This document shows positions 1 to 11,525 of a stretch of DNA of 64,000 nucleotides, piece after piece. This DNA comes from Aralia elata (taxonomy: Eukaryota > Streptophyta > Magnoliopsida > Apiales > Araliaceae): assembly GCA_034770075.1 (NCBI GenBank), contig CM068384.1, positions 101,308,433 to 101,372,432 on the forward strand. The letters are read 5' to 3'. A program made the position numbers and the translations under genes. The stretch's first letter is position 1. Each line of letters begins with the position of its first letter. The notes under the pieces are model-generated. The model was given only the letters and a program-made list of their open reading frames with translations, made no database searches and was not told where the DNA came from.

Positions 1-969
1 AGACATTTCTTTATTTAATAAATATAGATTTGGAGTCCCTTTTTTAGGTGACTTTTTATTCTTGACAGAGTTGTATTTTTAAGTTATGCGCCTGAATCAT
101 TATCATTCTCTTCATATGTCAAGGTGGTATTATCGACTTTGAGAATGCAATCTTCTCAAAGTAATTGTTTAAGGCATTCTCATTACTTTCTAAAAAGAGC
201 TTACAAAAATTAATGACACCTAGGAGTCATACAAAATTTGTAAAATGTTGATTAGACTTTAGCACTTCATTCAATTTGTGTGAATATACTAGCCAGTGAG
301 GATTTAAACTTTATGCCTTTCTTGGGTTAACTGTTTGCATCTTCAGATTAAGGTTATTGATAAGCATGAGCAGTTAGCCACTAGTATAAACTTTTTTGTG
401 TTTATCGTACATCATCTCTATATTTTATCTAAGGTTAGGATTGTGGTAGCCTGGTAGGATTACTCATCTCTATATTTATAGTATATTTTCTTTTTGGACA
501 AGTCACTCTTTTTATAAAGCAGGACATGCAGTAGAATTTTGGCATAACCTGAGCTAGAGGAGATTTGCAGGAAGACACATAATTCCCAAATCAGATAGTG
601 CCAATGGAACTTGCTATAGAAGCTATTGAAACTGGGTATGGAGAGTTTGTACATAAGAGGAATATATATATCATATTCTATAATAATCATCTTCTCTCTA
701 ATGGTGTGTACACAATATCATATGGCCTGGCTATATATTGTCTCTCAATAACAAATTTGTTGGTTCTTATTTTCTATCTTCATTTTAGGAAGGAGAGGCT
801 TGGACATTGCTGGTCTTCTTGTGAAGAAGCACTCTTTCAATGTAGTTAATTCTCATGAAGTTTGATTATTAGGTGACAAAGAGTGTTGTTGTTACTACAT
901 GATTCTTTGTATTTTTTTTTCTTCAGATGGGTTTGTTAAAAGTCAATTATTCTATATTGGCTTCTCTGT

Positions 970-1026
<57 letters not shown>

Positions 1027-1199
1027 GTGTGTAATGGACGTAGACTATTCTTTTATAATAGATAATTGATTGTAAAGATGATGAATAATCATTTACTAGA
1101 TGATTTAATTAATAATATTTGAGTTTTTTGTATTTATGTCATAATTTGTTATCGGCTCATTGAGTTATGATTTATTTTGTTTGTAAAATAATTTTGACA
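1..1199. other. Probable interior of a CACTA transposon, no recognisable gene
   Basis: AT-rich sequence lying upstream of the CACTA subterminal repeats. I find no gypsy pol sequence here, although the pol fragment that resumes at 1853 should have an upstream half; this fits the stretch being the inside of the CACTA element whose left end is outside the window. Short open frames (for example 598-849) match no family I recognise. Only the right terminus of the element is seen, so the assignment of this stretch is inference. Confidence 0.3.
973..1019. repeat. (TA)n microsatellite
   Basis: An uninterrupted run of TA dinucleotides, about 23 units. Confidence 0.95.
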
Positions 1200-1852
1200 T
1201 TCGTTACAAAACAGAGTCAATAGTGGATTTGGCAACGATATAGTGTTGTTGCTAATCGACAACTTTTGTTGCTTTTGAAAAACAATCAGCATCGAATAGT
1301 ATCGTTGCTAATTGATCATACTTAACTATAACAAAACCAACGACAACGAATAATTTTGTTGCAAATTAATATATGACCAGTTTATTTTGCACATTTAGCA
1401 ACGAACATTGTTACTAAAAAGTATACAATCAGCAACGAAAATCAGTTGAGGCAACATTTTTTATATCGTTCAGCAACGACAAATATCGTTGGCAAATGTG
1501 TATTAAACGCAACGAATTTCATCTTCGTTGACCAAAAAAAAGGATTGTTTCGTTGCCAATTAGGCGGATTTTGCAACGAAAGTTGTTTTTCAGTAACAAT
1601 TTCTTAATAAATTTGCAACAAAATATTTCGTTGCTAAATGATCTATGCTTTTACACGAAAACAAACTTTCGTTGTGAAATATCTCACTTTCTGCAACGAA
1701 CAAAAAATTTTTGTTGCTAGACAATTAGCAACGCTCATTGCGCAACGAATGGTCCAACGACTGAAAAATCGTTGCAAATGGCCTTTCGCAACGAAATTCT
1801 GCACCTTTAGCAACGAAAACATTTTGTTGCAAAATTGCCATTTTTTGTAGTG
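1200..1852. mobile_element. Right end of a CACTA (En/Spm) DNA transposon with subterminal repeats
   Basis: The stretch is packed with short direct and inverted copies of CAACGAA / TTCGTTG, the usual subterminal binding-site layout of CACTA elements, and ends with TTTTTTGTAGTG (1841-1852), the complement of a CACTA terminus (CACTACAAAAAA). Directly after the last G, at 1853, a gypsy reverse-transcriptase reading frame resumes in mid-domain, so this is a real insertion boundary. The left end and the 3-bp target duplication partner lie outside the window, so completeness and size cannot be judged. No transposase was recognised. Confidence 0.8.
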
Positions 1853-2575
1853 ATTTATTCAGGATTTCTATAGGATAGAAACTTCGTTGACCTATCTGAC
1901 GAGAAAAGCAGTGAAATCTATATGGACGAAGAAGTGTGAATAGAGTTTTCAAGAATTGAAGAAAATGTTAAGTGAAGCACCTGTATTATCCCTACCGGAG
2001 GATACGAGAAATTTTGTGGTGTATAGCGACGCATCTCTTAAGGGACTAGGTTGTGTGCTTATGTAACACGACAAGGATACCCAACTCACGATTTGGAGTT
2101 GGTAGCGGTAGTGTTTGCTCTAAAACTTTGGAGGCATTATCTTTACAGAGAGAAATGTGAGATATATACAGACCATAAAAGTCTGAAGTATATCTTCACA
2201 TAGAAGGAGATGAATATGCGACAAATGTGATGGTTAGAGTTAATCAAGGACTGTGATTGCGAGATTCTATGCCATCTGGGAAAGGCGAATGTGGTGGTCG
2301 ACGCCTTAAGTAGAAAAGGTCGAGAAAAGTTATCGATGTTGATATCTCAAAAAAATCTAATAGCAAAACTGTCGAAGATGGAGTTAGAGGTGAAGTATTC
2401 GAAAAAGTCGGAGGTGAAGTTATTTACGATAGAGACTCGCCCAACTTTGTTGGACAGAGTAAAGGAAGCGCAACTCTAGGATGAGGAGTGCGAGAAAATA
2501 AGGAAGAGAGTTTCTGAAGGGGAAGGATTGTTGAGATTTGAAGGAATGATTTGGGTACCGTAAGTACTAGAATTT
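1853..2575 (+). pseudogene. gypsy pol fragment: RT tail and RNase H (element 1)
   Basis: Begins in the RT C-terminus (GFIQDF frame at 1853) and continues into the RNase H domain: the DTRNFVVYSDASLKGLG region around 2010-2055 holds the first catalytic Asp, and YTDHKSL near 2165-2185 holds a later one. The ADALSRKGREKLSML linker, here VDALSRKG, follows near 2297. Compared with element 2 about 50 bases are missing after the GLGCVL motif (about 2060), where element 2 has the IAYASRQL segment; this shifts the frame. Further stops occur near 2200, 2228 and 2477. It cannot encode a working enzyme. The best open stretch is 2291-2479. Confidence 0.85.
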
Positions 2576-3470
2576 AGGGAGGAAATTTTGCAAGAGGCTC
2601 ATTGTTCGATATTTTTGATTCACCCGGGAAGCACAAAGATGTACCAAAATCTTCGATAATATTTTTGGTGGCCTAATATGAAATGAGAAGTCGCAGAGTG
2701 CATTCCAAAGTGCCTAACTTTTCAAAAGACTAAGGCGGAGCATTAAAGACCCAGTGGTTTGCTACAACCCCTTGAGATACCAGAATGGAAGTGGGAGCAT
2801 ATCACTATGGATTTCGTGGTAGGTCTTCCGACTACTCAAAAAGGGTATGACGCAATATGGGTTATCGTGGATCGATTGTCAAAATTAGCACATTTTTTAC
2901 CGATCAAGATTATGTTTAATCTGGATCAATTGGCGAAGTTGTACGTCAAAGAAATTGTATCAAGGCATGGAGAACCGGTATCGATCGTGTCAGATCGAGA
3001 CCAGCATTTCATATTAAATTTTTGGAAGAGTTTACAAGAGTGTATGGGAACACAGTTGAGGTTAAGCACAACGTATCATCCTCAAACTGACAGGTAGAAC
3101 GAAAGAACGATTCAAACGTTAGAAGACTTGCTGAGAGCTTGTGTCATGGATCTCAAAGAAAATTGGGATGATCATTTACCATTGGTGGAATTTGCATACA
3201 ACAACAGTTACCACGCAAGTATAGGTATGCCGCCTTACGAAACATTGTACGGAAGAAAGTGCAGGACGCCACTGTGTTGGGATGAAGTAGGAGAACGCCA
3301 ACTGTCGGGACTGGAATTGGTGCAGCAAACGGCGGAGAGCAAGATTGGTTGCAGCCCAGGACTGACAGAAGAAATATGCGAATCAGCATCGCCAGATGAG
3401 AGATTTTGATGTCGGCAGTCACGTGTTTTTGAAAATGTCTCCCTGGAAGGGGAAGATACGATTCGGGAAG
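2576..3470 (+). pseudogene. gypsy integrase, decayed (element 1)
   Basis: Integrase of a Ty3/gypsy element, which would join the cDNA to the host chromosome. The HHCC zinc domain is recognisable at 2590-2720 (HPGSTKMYQ, YFWWPNMK), but the last Cys of the CxxC pair is Phe (CLTF, where element 2 has CLMC). The catalytic core is clear at 2759-3097: TMDFVVGLP holds the first Asp, VSDRDQHF the second and NERTIQTLED the Glu. Stops occur near 2657, 2683, 2744 and 3094 (just before NERT), and the frame is lost after the QLSGLELVQQT segment (about 3330). Conserved AEFAYNNSYHASIGMPPYE-type sequence is at 3187-3240. Clearly non-functional. Confidence 0.88.
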
Positions 3471-3812
3471 AAAGGAAAGCTGAGTCCGAGGTATTAAGAC
3501 GTGTGGGAGAAGTGGCTTATGAGGTAGGATCTCCTGAGATGGAACACATTCATAACGTGCTTCATGTGTCCGTATTACGACCTTACAAACCAGACTATAA
3601 ACATGTAATAGAGTACGAACCACCCTTACAGGTTGAAAAAGATTTGTCATACGAAGAAGTTCCAGTCCAGATTATAGACCGGAAAGAGTAAGGTTTAAGA
3701 AACAAAGTTATACCTTCTGTAAAGGTAATATGGAGGAACCACAATGTCGAAGAAGCTACGTGGGAACTCGAAGATAGAATGAAAGCGAATTACCCTCAAC
3801 TTTTTGTTTAAC
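3471..3812 (+). pseudogene. gypsy pol C-terminus with chromodomain (element 1)
   Basis: After the integrase GPF/Y-like region (EVLRRVGEVAYEV, about 3490-3525) comes HNVLHVSVLRPYKPD and then a chromodomain-like tail: DLSYEEVPVQIIDRKE (3640-3690), a stop at 3689-3691, then VKVIWRNHNVEEATWELED in the same frame up to about 3775 and a stop near 3811. The WRNH..EEATWE block is the typical chromodomain end of Tekay/Del chromoviruses, thought to guide integration to heterochromatin. The premature stop separates the two halves of the domain. Confidence 0.85.
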
Positions 3813-3822
3813 CTTGTACTAT

Positions 3823-3858
3823 GATTCTGGGAACAGAATCCTTATAAGGAGAGGATGA
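3823..3858 (+). promoter_or_regulatory. Hairpin and polypurine tract of element 1
   Basis: A perfect 7-bp stem (GATTCTG 3823-3829, CAGAATC 3834-3840) lies just before a purine-rich run (TAAGGAGAGGATGA, 3845-3858) that abuts the 3' LTR. The purine run is the expected primer site for plus-strand DNA synthesis. The same stem occurs at the same place in element 2. Confidence 0.7.
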
Positions 3859-5528
3859 TGTAATGATCGCGAATCTTGTATATTTGTTTATTATTATTTA
3901 AATGAATGGATTAAATTTTTATTTTTATGTGATGTGTTTAAGGTTATTTAATAACCTAGATGAAATGAATAAATGATTTTTATGTGTTGTGTCTCGTGAG
4001 AGTGAATAAATTGATTACGCGAAAAATCGCAAAATCACTGTTCACTGGACATGTTTCCCGAGACACTATTCATGCCTGAATATTTTTTAGTCTTTTACGA
4101 TTTCTATTAATTTTTATAATGCGTGTATGCGAAGGAATAATTTTTTCAAGTGTTGGAAATTTTATTTGAGTTGATACGTGATTTAATCTGTATCCAAAAT
4201 GTATTATATGGGTATTCCGAATAATTGGACAAATCCCATAATAATTATTTTTTTACGCATCCCAATATTTTATGGGAGTACTCATTTTAATTTTGGCTAG
4301 AGTTATTTACCAAATTTGGTACAAAAAGTGGGAGTATTCGGGTATATTTATCTGTATATTTAGATTAATTAGAGAGGCAATTAAGCCTCAACCAATCAAA
4401 TGAGGCCAAGTATTGCCATTAGCTGAACATCCCCCTCAAATTCTTTCTCCAAGAAGCTCGGGCAGTGCAATTAATCCTCTCAATGCCACTCCCTCTGTTC
4501 TCCCAATTCATATTTCCAATTTGTTGCAAATTCAATTTAGCTGAGAGAGAGAGTTGTCGACGGTGAGGAAGAGAGAAAACAGAAGAGAAGAAGGAGCACA
4601 GTTAATTCTCCATCGCTCAACCATTCTTCCTTTCCATTTTTCATTCATTGTTAGAATAGAGAGCTGCAAAAATGGAGGAAGAATCAGAAGAGGGAGAAAG
4701 TAGAGAGAAGAAGTTAGAGAAGAAGAAAGAGGGGAGAGAAAAGAGAAGAAAAATAAAGGAAAAGAAGGAGTACAGGAGCAAGAAAGGGAGAAAAAGAGTT
4801 CTAAGCAACCTCAATAATTTTATTATAGCAATAATCAGAGGTAATTATGATGTCAACTCTCTTATTTTTCATTTTTTTGGTTTTGGTGTTCTTGAGATCA
4901 AACCAATGTGTTTGAGCTTTTCTTGCAGTTTTTGTTTTAATTGATGGTTGTGGTTGATTAATATTATTACCAAGACACCTTGTAAGCTATTAATACTTTA
5001 AAGTGGAACAAAAACGAAGAATGATCCGAACCTTGGCTTAAATGATGAAACATTGGACATTTTTGGACAAATGGACTTTTGGACGCATTTAGAGGACTAT
5101 ATTGTTGTGTTTTTTTGTTGGTTGTGTTTAATTGATGTGTTGATTTGTAGTTCCATGGGTTATCTTTATAACTTAGTTGGAATGGAGTTAAAAGGTGTAA
5201 AGTTGAGTTCGTGGTGTTAATTTTGGTGATGGACACCAAGAACTCGAGGAACAAAGTACTACCTTGTACTTTGCTCAAAGATTTGGATTTGTTAACGTTT
5301 ATGGGTGCTTCTGAAATTTTGGTATGTTGTAGCCCCATAAGTACGAGTCCATAGAGTCCAGAATGGACCAATTTGCGTGTATGTAGAACGAGTTATGAAG
5401 GTTGGAGTCGAAGAAGGTTGAGGTCGTGAACTGGGCATAAGCCCAGATTCCGGTCACTGGATGAATGGCGCTGCCACGCCATTCATAAGTTCAACAACTC
5501 AAGCCGCAGTGTCAAGCCTATCAGGGAA
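3859..5528 (+). repeat. 3' LTR of element 1, first segment
   Basis: Starts TGTAATGATC directly after the polypurine tract. The segment includes a GA-rich leader-like stretch (4540-4830), whose frame 4672-4944 is low complexity (Glu/Lys/Arg) and probably not a gene, and GC-rich modules from about 5440. It is interrupted at 5524-5528 (GGGAA) by element 2, then resumes for ten bases at 17397-17406 before the copia-type LTR. Confidence 0.82.
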
Positions 5529-8528
5529 TGTGACGCCCCCAAATCCGGATACCTTAACCTTCGGATTAGGTGCTCACGATCCAATACATACATCATCTAA
5601 ACTACCCATTTAATAGGATAATAAACATCATATAAGATAATCCTTAATAAAAGGTTACATTCATAAACGTATCCCAGGTCAACAAACCTGTAATATAACA
5701 TTATAATAGCGGAATAAATATAAATAAGTCTGTTACATAATTCAACGCAAATGAAAGATAGGTTAGGAGTTGTTTATTCATGCATCTTGCCTTTGCCCTT
5801 CCTTGAAGATGGTTCCTCAGGCTTCTCGTTCCTAGCTGAAATGTTTTGTGCTAGGGTGAACAATCAAATTGCCCACAAGTAGAACAATATACAATAAATA
5901 ATATATAATTGACCAAATGCTTATTCATTGGAATCAATCAACTGATAATCAAAAGCTTACGAATTCAATGGAATAATCGTCCATTAAATAAAATCATCAA
6001 TATTGAGTTCTGTTGTATATACTGAGGGTCTCAAGACCACGAACTATATCCTAGGTTTACAAACATATATATTGTAACCTTTATCAGCCTAATGGTTGTG
6101 GACTATCCATCTCGAACTCTAGGTGATCTGCCCTTTGTACTATATATTATGCACAAACATATTATTGCTATTGCGTAGTTCGGAATTATAGTTTTCGATA
6201 ACATCTGCCCTTTATATAGGGTTGTTCATCTCAGCTTTATCATAGAAATCCGCACCAGAGACAATTCAATTTGGAATAACATTAGAAAGAATTCTAATCT
6301 TTTAGGACGTTCATCGACTATGTACTAGCCGAATCAAATGGGTTTGATAAACAATCAAAGATTTAATAACAACATCATCTCGAATAATTGCAATAAATAT
6401 GCCATGATTCAATAACTTATATTTGAACAAGTATTATTTATCAAAGTAATGCTTTCAGAAAATAATTAGAAAGCTTGCATGTCTAAAGGAAACTCGCACA
6501 AATATGAAAGAATTGTATGGTTTAGGAAACTTTGCTTAATATTAAAGTATAAGCAAAAGTTAGAGAACTTGCCTTGCGCGTTCGCTACAAAGTTATGATA
6601 TACGTTCTTCAAATATCCTACACAATATTATTTATATTAACATACCCATTAATCGCATATAGACTTCACATAAAAGGTTACAACTTCTATTATAAGTCAT
6701 ATTTCATGTTGTTCGCGTTTTATAATAACGCGACCAATTTTCAAAAATGTCTCTCGGCGTTGCAGCGTTCGAAAATGACCCGACCCGCTTATCGCTCCCT
6801 TATGGTATTTTACTTCAAAATATATCATTGCTCGAAATTCATTTCAACCCGAGTTATAAAACTCATTTTCGCAGTTTTTCTTTAACAAAACATTGTTCTT
6901 GTTTTTATCATATCTCCTTCGTTTTTGTACTTTAACACTATCTAGGCTCTGGTTCCAGCCCCTTCTTCAATAAAAATAGATTTTCACTTTTTCAAACAAG
7001 GTCAGATTGCTGCAAAAAAACATGGTCAGCTTTACCCTCTCTCGCTAAAATAGTCATAACTAATTCGTTTCAAAACTTTTTTGAGCAATTCTTGCACCCA
7101 TGCGAAGCTAACTTTTGGGGCTACACCTTTTATTTGTACACCACTTTCAAATTCTGAACACACAAAACCAGAAAATTCGTATAAGAATCATGTCAGAATC
7201 TGTCTATTTCTGCGTTTCAAGTTTATCCTGTCTCGCTAAAAAAATCATAACTAATTCATTACAAAACCTTTTTGAGTGATTCTTTTTTTTGTGTTTGGCT
7301 TACTCTCAGAGCTTTCTTTTGATATAAGGCTCATCTCCTAACTTATTATACATAAAAAGTTATGGACTTTACAAGAACATAGACAGAAACTAGTTTTCTG
7401 AAAATTTCAGATTTTACAATTTCGCACCTTCTTCGCACATTCATAACTTCTTCGTTTTAAGCCCGTTTCAGTTCATTCCAACTGGGTTGTCTTCATATTT
7501 CAGAGGATTATAACATATAACCTTCAAACTAAATCTTTAAATGTAATAACACAACCATATTAACCTCTAAACAGTCTAAAATCAGTCCATAGGTCCATTT
7601 CTTTCTCCTTTACGCATAGGATCAGATTTGTTTGCTTTTGGTTCCACTTGTAAGTTGTTACTAGTTTGTTTAACACTAACAACTCATGCAACCAAAATAA
7701 TAACTAACCATGAAAATCTAAGAAATGATGTTTTAAAGTTTTAGAGTTGATTTATTACCTCTTGGCTCCTCTTTTGCTTAGCTAGAGAGTGTAAAATGCT
7801 TGCTTAAACTCCTCCTTGCTTCTCTTTTATCTTTTGGACAGTTTACATCAAGTTCTCCAAAGACCCATTTCACTCCCTCTCTAAAAAGCTTGAGTTTTAA
7901 TGGAGATTTTGGAGATTAATGGAGTTTAAGGATCAACTGAAGGTGAATAATAGTTTGTATTTGTTAAATTAACTCTTCTTCTGATACTGCTGAACACAAA
8001 TGGACTTCTCCGTTTTTCTCCCGATTGTTTTCCTTCGGCGTCTCTCTCTCTCCCTCTTTCTCTCTACTGTTAGTGTTGTAACTTAGCTTATTACATGAAT
8101 GAAATACTAAGAGTTAGAGAGTTTGGTTTAATCTGATGAAAGAGGAAAGGTTGGAGAAGTTGAGCAGGCTCAACGTTTTGTTTCTTTAGCTAAATGTTTG
8201 GTTTCCTGCAAGTCTCTTCCTCTCTCCTTCCTTATTGGTTAACAAATGTTATGCATGGTTTTAATTGGTTGGAACATGTTTGTTTGCTAAAATAATAATT
8301 TGATACTAATACTCCAACAATGCATAATATTAACGGATAAAAAATAAATACCCACTTATTAACAATCAAACCAATTTCATTGACATCACAAATTGGATTT
8401 TAAACTGGGTTTGTTAAGGAATTAAATTAGACAAATAAATTATTCCAAAATTAATACCCATTAAAATATTTATTCAATAAATATTTTTCACTATATTACG
8501 AAGTTTAACTCGGGTAACAATCGTTACA
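5529..8528 (-). repeat. 3' LTR of element 2 (3.0 kb)
   Basis: Runs from TGTGACGCCC to CGTTACA on the plus strand and is collinear with 14344-17391. It holds the upstream and termination signals of the element, but no LTR gene. Open frames inside (for example 6574-6885) are by-products. Adjacent TSD GGGAA at 5524-5528. Confidence 0.95.
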
Positions 8529-8638
8529 TTCTTCCCTCCTTATAAGGATTCTGTCCCCAGAATCACGATACAATTAACACATCTGTTACATTCTACCGTC
8601 CCTACAAGGATTCTGTCCTCAGAATCATAATACAAAAA
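8520..8638 (-). repeat. Tandem duplication of the polypurine-tract region
   Basis: Two imperfect copies of about 59 bp (8520-8578 and 8581-8638). Each holds a GTTACATTC stretch, a pyrimidine tract (polypurine on the coding strand) and the GATTCTG/CAGAATC hairpin (8547-8564 and 8609-8626). The LTR-proximal polypurine tract TAAGGAGGGAAGAA reads on the minus strand from 8542 to 8529. The outer copy carries a remnant of the LTR edge, so replication slippage across the LTR/PPT junction is a likely origin. Confidence 0.8.
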
Positions 8639-8699
8639 TTAAACAAATAACTCAGGGTAATTCTGCATCATCTTATCTTCGAGTTCCCCATAGCTTCTT

Positions 8700-9062
8700 C
8701 AACGTTGTGATTTCTCCATATTACCTTAACAGAAGGTATTACTTTATTCTTGAGAACTTACTCTTTCCTATCAACTATCTGAAAAAAAAATTCTTCATAA
8801 GATAAATCTTTCTTAACTTGTGAGGGTTCATATTCTATGACATGTTTGTAATCGGGTTTGTACGGTCGTAGTACCGAAACATGAAATACATTATGGATGT
8901 GTTCTAACTCAGGAGGTAACGCTACCTCATAAGCCACTTCGCCTACCCTTCTAAGAACTTCAAAAGGTCCAACGAACCTCGGACTCAATTTTTTCTTTTT
9001 GCCAAATCTTATTTTTCCCTTCCAGGGAGATAGTTTTAAGAATACATAGTTACCTACGTCAA
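8700..9062 (-). pseudogene. gypsy pol C-terminus with chromodomain (element 2)
   Basis: Reading leftwards from 9062: SPWKGKIRFGKK-type basic segment, GPFEVLRRVGEVAYEV (GPY/F module of chromoviral integrase), HNVFHVSVLRPYKPD, then DLSYEEFFFQIVDRKE, a stop at 8758-8760, then KVIPSVKVIWRNHNVEEA in the same frame. This is the chromodomain expected at the end of a Tekay/Del integrase. The last part loses frame (the WELED motif of element 1 is missing), and the QI motif region has FFF instead of the usual xPV. Non-functional. Confidence 0.87.
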
Positions 9063-9066
9063 AATC

Positions 9067-9901
9067 TCACTTCTGTCGGTGTTGATCGGCAAACTTCTTT
9101 TGTCTGTCTTGAGCAGCTAACAATCTAGCTCTTATTACCTTGACGAGATCTACAGTTTGTTGTACTAGTTCAGGTCCTAACAATTGGCATTCACCAACTT
9201 CATCCCAACATAGTGGAGTCCTGCACTTCCTTGCGTACAATGCTTCATAAGGCGGCATGCCAATACTTGCATGGTAACTATTATTATAAGCAAACTCTGC
9301 CAAAGGTAGGTGGTCGTCCCAATTTCTTTTAAAATCCATGACACCAGCTCTCAACATATCTTCCAATGTCTGGATCGTCCTTTCACTTTGGCCATCGGTT
9401 TGAGGATGGTATGTCGTGCTCATTCTCAATTATGTTCCCAAGTGTTCTTGCAAACTCTTCCAGAAATTCGATGTAAAATGTGGATCTCGGTCTGACACAA
9501 TTGACACCGGAACACCGTGTCTTGAAATAATTTCTTTAACATACAATTTTGCCAATTGATCTAATTTAAATCTAATCTTGATCGGCAAGAAATGTGATGA
9601 TTTCGTTAGTCGATCCACAATAACCCAAAATCGCGTCATAACCTTTCTGCGGAGTTGGAAGACCTACCACGAAATCCATCGTAATATGTTCCCACTTCCA
9701 TTTTGGTATATCCAATGGTTGTAGCAAACCACTTGGCCTCTGATACTCTACTTTGACTTTCTGACACATTAAACATTTTGCAACACACTCAGCAACTTCC
9801 CTCTTCATATTTGGCCACCAAAAATATTGTCGAAGATCTTGATACATTTTTGTGCTCCCAGGATGACTCGAATATCTCGAATTATGAGCTTCATGCAAAA
9901 T
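9067..9901 (-). pseudogene. gypsy integrase (element 2)
   Basis: N-terminal zinc domain in 9760-9898: two His (HEAHNSRYSSHPGS region) and CVAKCLMC with the CxxC pair intact. Core: TMDFVVGLPTPQKGYDA (first Asp), a frameshift near 9637, then VIVDRLTKSSHFLPIK, VSDRDPHFTSNFW (second Asp) and, after a stop at 9427-9429, TTYHPQTDGQSERTIQ (Glu). The C-terminal part to 9067 has AEFAYNNSYHASIGMPPYEA and CRTPLCWDEVGE. All DDE residues are still readable, better preserved than in element 1, but at least one frameshift and one stop break the protein. A further stop (9067-9069) separates it from the chromodomain part. Confidence 0.9.
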
Positions 9902-10630
9902 TTACTCTTTTACGTCCGGTATTGGTGGTACCCAAATTCTTCCTTCAAATCTCAATAACCCTTCGATATCGAGTTTAAATTTGACATCTTCCCCTTCAAA
10001 AACTTTTTTCCTTATCTTTTCACACTCTTCATCCTGGAATTGTGCTTCCTTTACCCTGTCCAGTAAGGTTGGACGAGTTTCCATTTGAAAAAGCTTTTCC
10101 TCCGACTCTTTCGGATGCTTCACCTCTAACTTCAATCTTGTCATCTGTGATATAAGTTTTTCATGAGCCGTTAACATTGACAACTTTTCACGACCCTTCC
10201 TGCTTAAGGCGTCGGCCACCACATTCGCCTTTTTCGGATGGTATAAAATTTCGTAATCATAGTCTTTGATTAATTCCAACCATCGCCTTTGACGCATATT
10301 CAATTCTTTTTGTGTGAAGATATACTTCAGACTTTTATGGTCTGTGTATATCTCACATTTCTCCCCATAGAGGTAATGTCTCCAAATCTTCAAAGCAAAA
10401 ACTACTATTGCCAACTCTAAATCATGGGTCGGATATCCTTTTTCGTAATCTTTCAACTGTCGCGATGCATACGCAATGACTTTGCCATTTTGAATAAGCA
10501 CACATCCTAGTCCCTTGTGCGATGCATCGCTATACACCACAAAATTTCTTGTATCATCTAGTAAAGACAACACAGGTGCCACACTTAACCTCTTCTTCAA
10601 TTCTTGAAAACTCTCTTCGCACTTCTCTGT
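9902..10630 (-). pseudogene. gypsy RNase H and linker (element 2)
   Basis: The longest intact piece of pol, 232 codons from 10600 to 9902. RNase H removes the RNA strand during reverse transcription. FVVYSDASHKGLG (about residues 20-32) holds the first catalytic Asp, the HDLELA segment the Glu, and YTDHKSLKYIF another Asp; HPKKANVVADALSRK marks the end of the domain. The rest is the linker before the integrase zinc domain. A stop near 10631 cuts it from RT and another at 9902-9904 from integrase, so it is a fragment of the polyprotein, not a gene with its own start. Confidence 0.9.
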
Positions 10631-11525
10631 CTATACGAACTTCACCATCTTTTTTGTCAGATTAGTTAACGAGGTGGCTATCTTGGAGAAATCTTGAATA
10701 AATCCTCTATAATATCCTGCAAATCCTAAGAAACTCCTCACCTTTGTCGACGTCTTTGGTTGTTCCCAATTTATCACAACTTCTATCTTTGATGGATCTA
10801 CCAAAATTTTGTCTTTGTCAATCACATGTCCAAGAAATTGTACACGTTCCAACCTAAATTCACATTTTGAAAACTTCGCATACAACTTCTCTCTTCTTAA
10901 TGCCTCCAACGTCACCCTCAAGTGTTCTACATGTTATTCTTGGATTTTAGAATACACCAATATGTCATCGATGAATACCACCACAAATTTGTCCAGAAAT
11001 GGCTTAAACACCCTATTCATTAAGTCCATAAATGCTACATGTGCATTAGTTAAACCAAATGACATTACTAGAAACTCGTAATGAACATATCGAGTTCTGA
11101 ACGCCGTCTTCGGTATATCTTCCTTCCTCACCTTCAATTGATGATATCCACTCCTCAAATCTATTTTTGAGAAATACTTAGCTCCTTTCAACTGATCGAA
11201 CAAATCATCAATTCTTAGCAACTAATACTTATTCTTAATGGTAACCTTATTCAACTATCTATAATTAATACAGAGCCGCATCGATCCATCCTTCTTCTTA
11301 ACAAATAACACTGGCGCTCCCCACGATGACACGCTCGGTTGGATATACCTCTTATCCAACAATTCTTGCAATTAGACCATTAACTCCTTCATCTCTACTG
11401 GAGCCATATAGTACGGGGCTTTCGATATAGGGGCAGTCCCTGGTGCTAAATTGATTACAAATTTAATTTCTTGATCTGGCGCAAGTCCTGACAAATCGTC
11501 TGGAAAACACATCTACAAAGTCTCT
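10631..11525 (-). pseudogene. gypsy reverse transcriptase (element 2)
   Basis: Order from 11525 leftwards: DDLSGLAP and INLAPGTAP (after a one-base frameshift that follows VDVF near 11500), PVEMKEL, LLDKRYIQPSVSSWGAPVLFVKKKDGSMRLC, stops near 11370 and 11255-11265, YFSKIDLRSGYHQLKV (first catalytic Asp), PKTAFRTRYVHYEFLVMSFGL, FIDDILVYS (catalytic Asp pair, 10964-10975; FIDD is a common plant gypsy variant of YVDD), then a stop at 10934-10936, EHLRVTLEALR, KCEFRLERVQFLGH and FLGFAGYYRGFIQDFSKIA. Catalytic residues remain but stops and a frameshift exclude function. The homologous frame in element 1 is cut at GFIQDF by the CACTA insertion. Confidence 0.92.

Noticed and set aside
598..849. 83-codon frame near the left edge
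   Set aside because: No recognisable motif, atypical composition, and it probably lies within a CACTA element interior; could be a remnant but not supportable.
3153..3650. 165-codon open frame on the minus strand
   Set aside because: It is antisense to the gypsy integrase of element 1, whose conserved motifs fit the plus strand; no family features in the minus frame.
4672..4944. Lys/Glu/Arg-rich open frame in the element 1 LTR
   Set aside because: Low complexity GA-rich DNA gives such frames by chance, and it lies inside an LTR.
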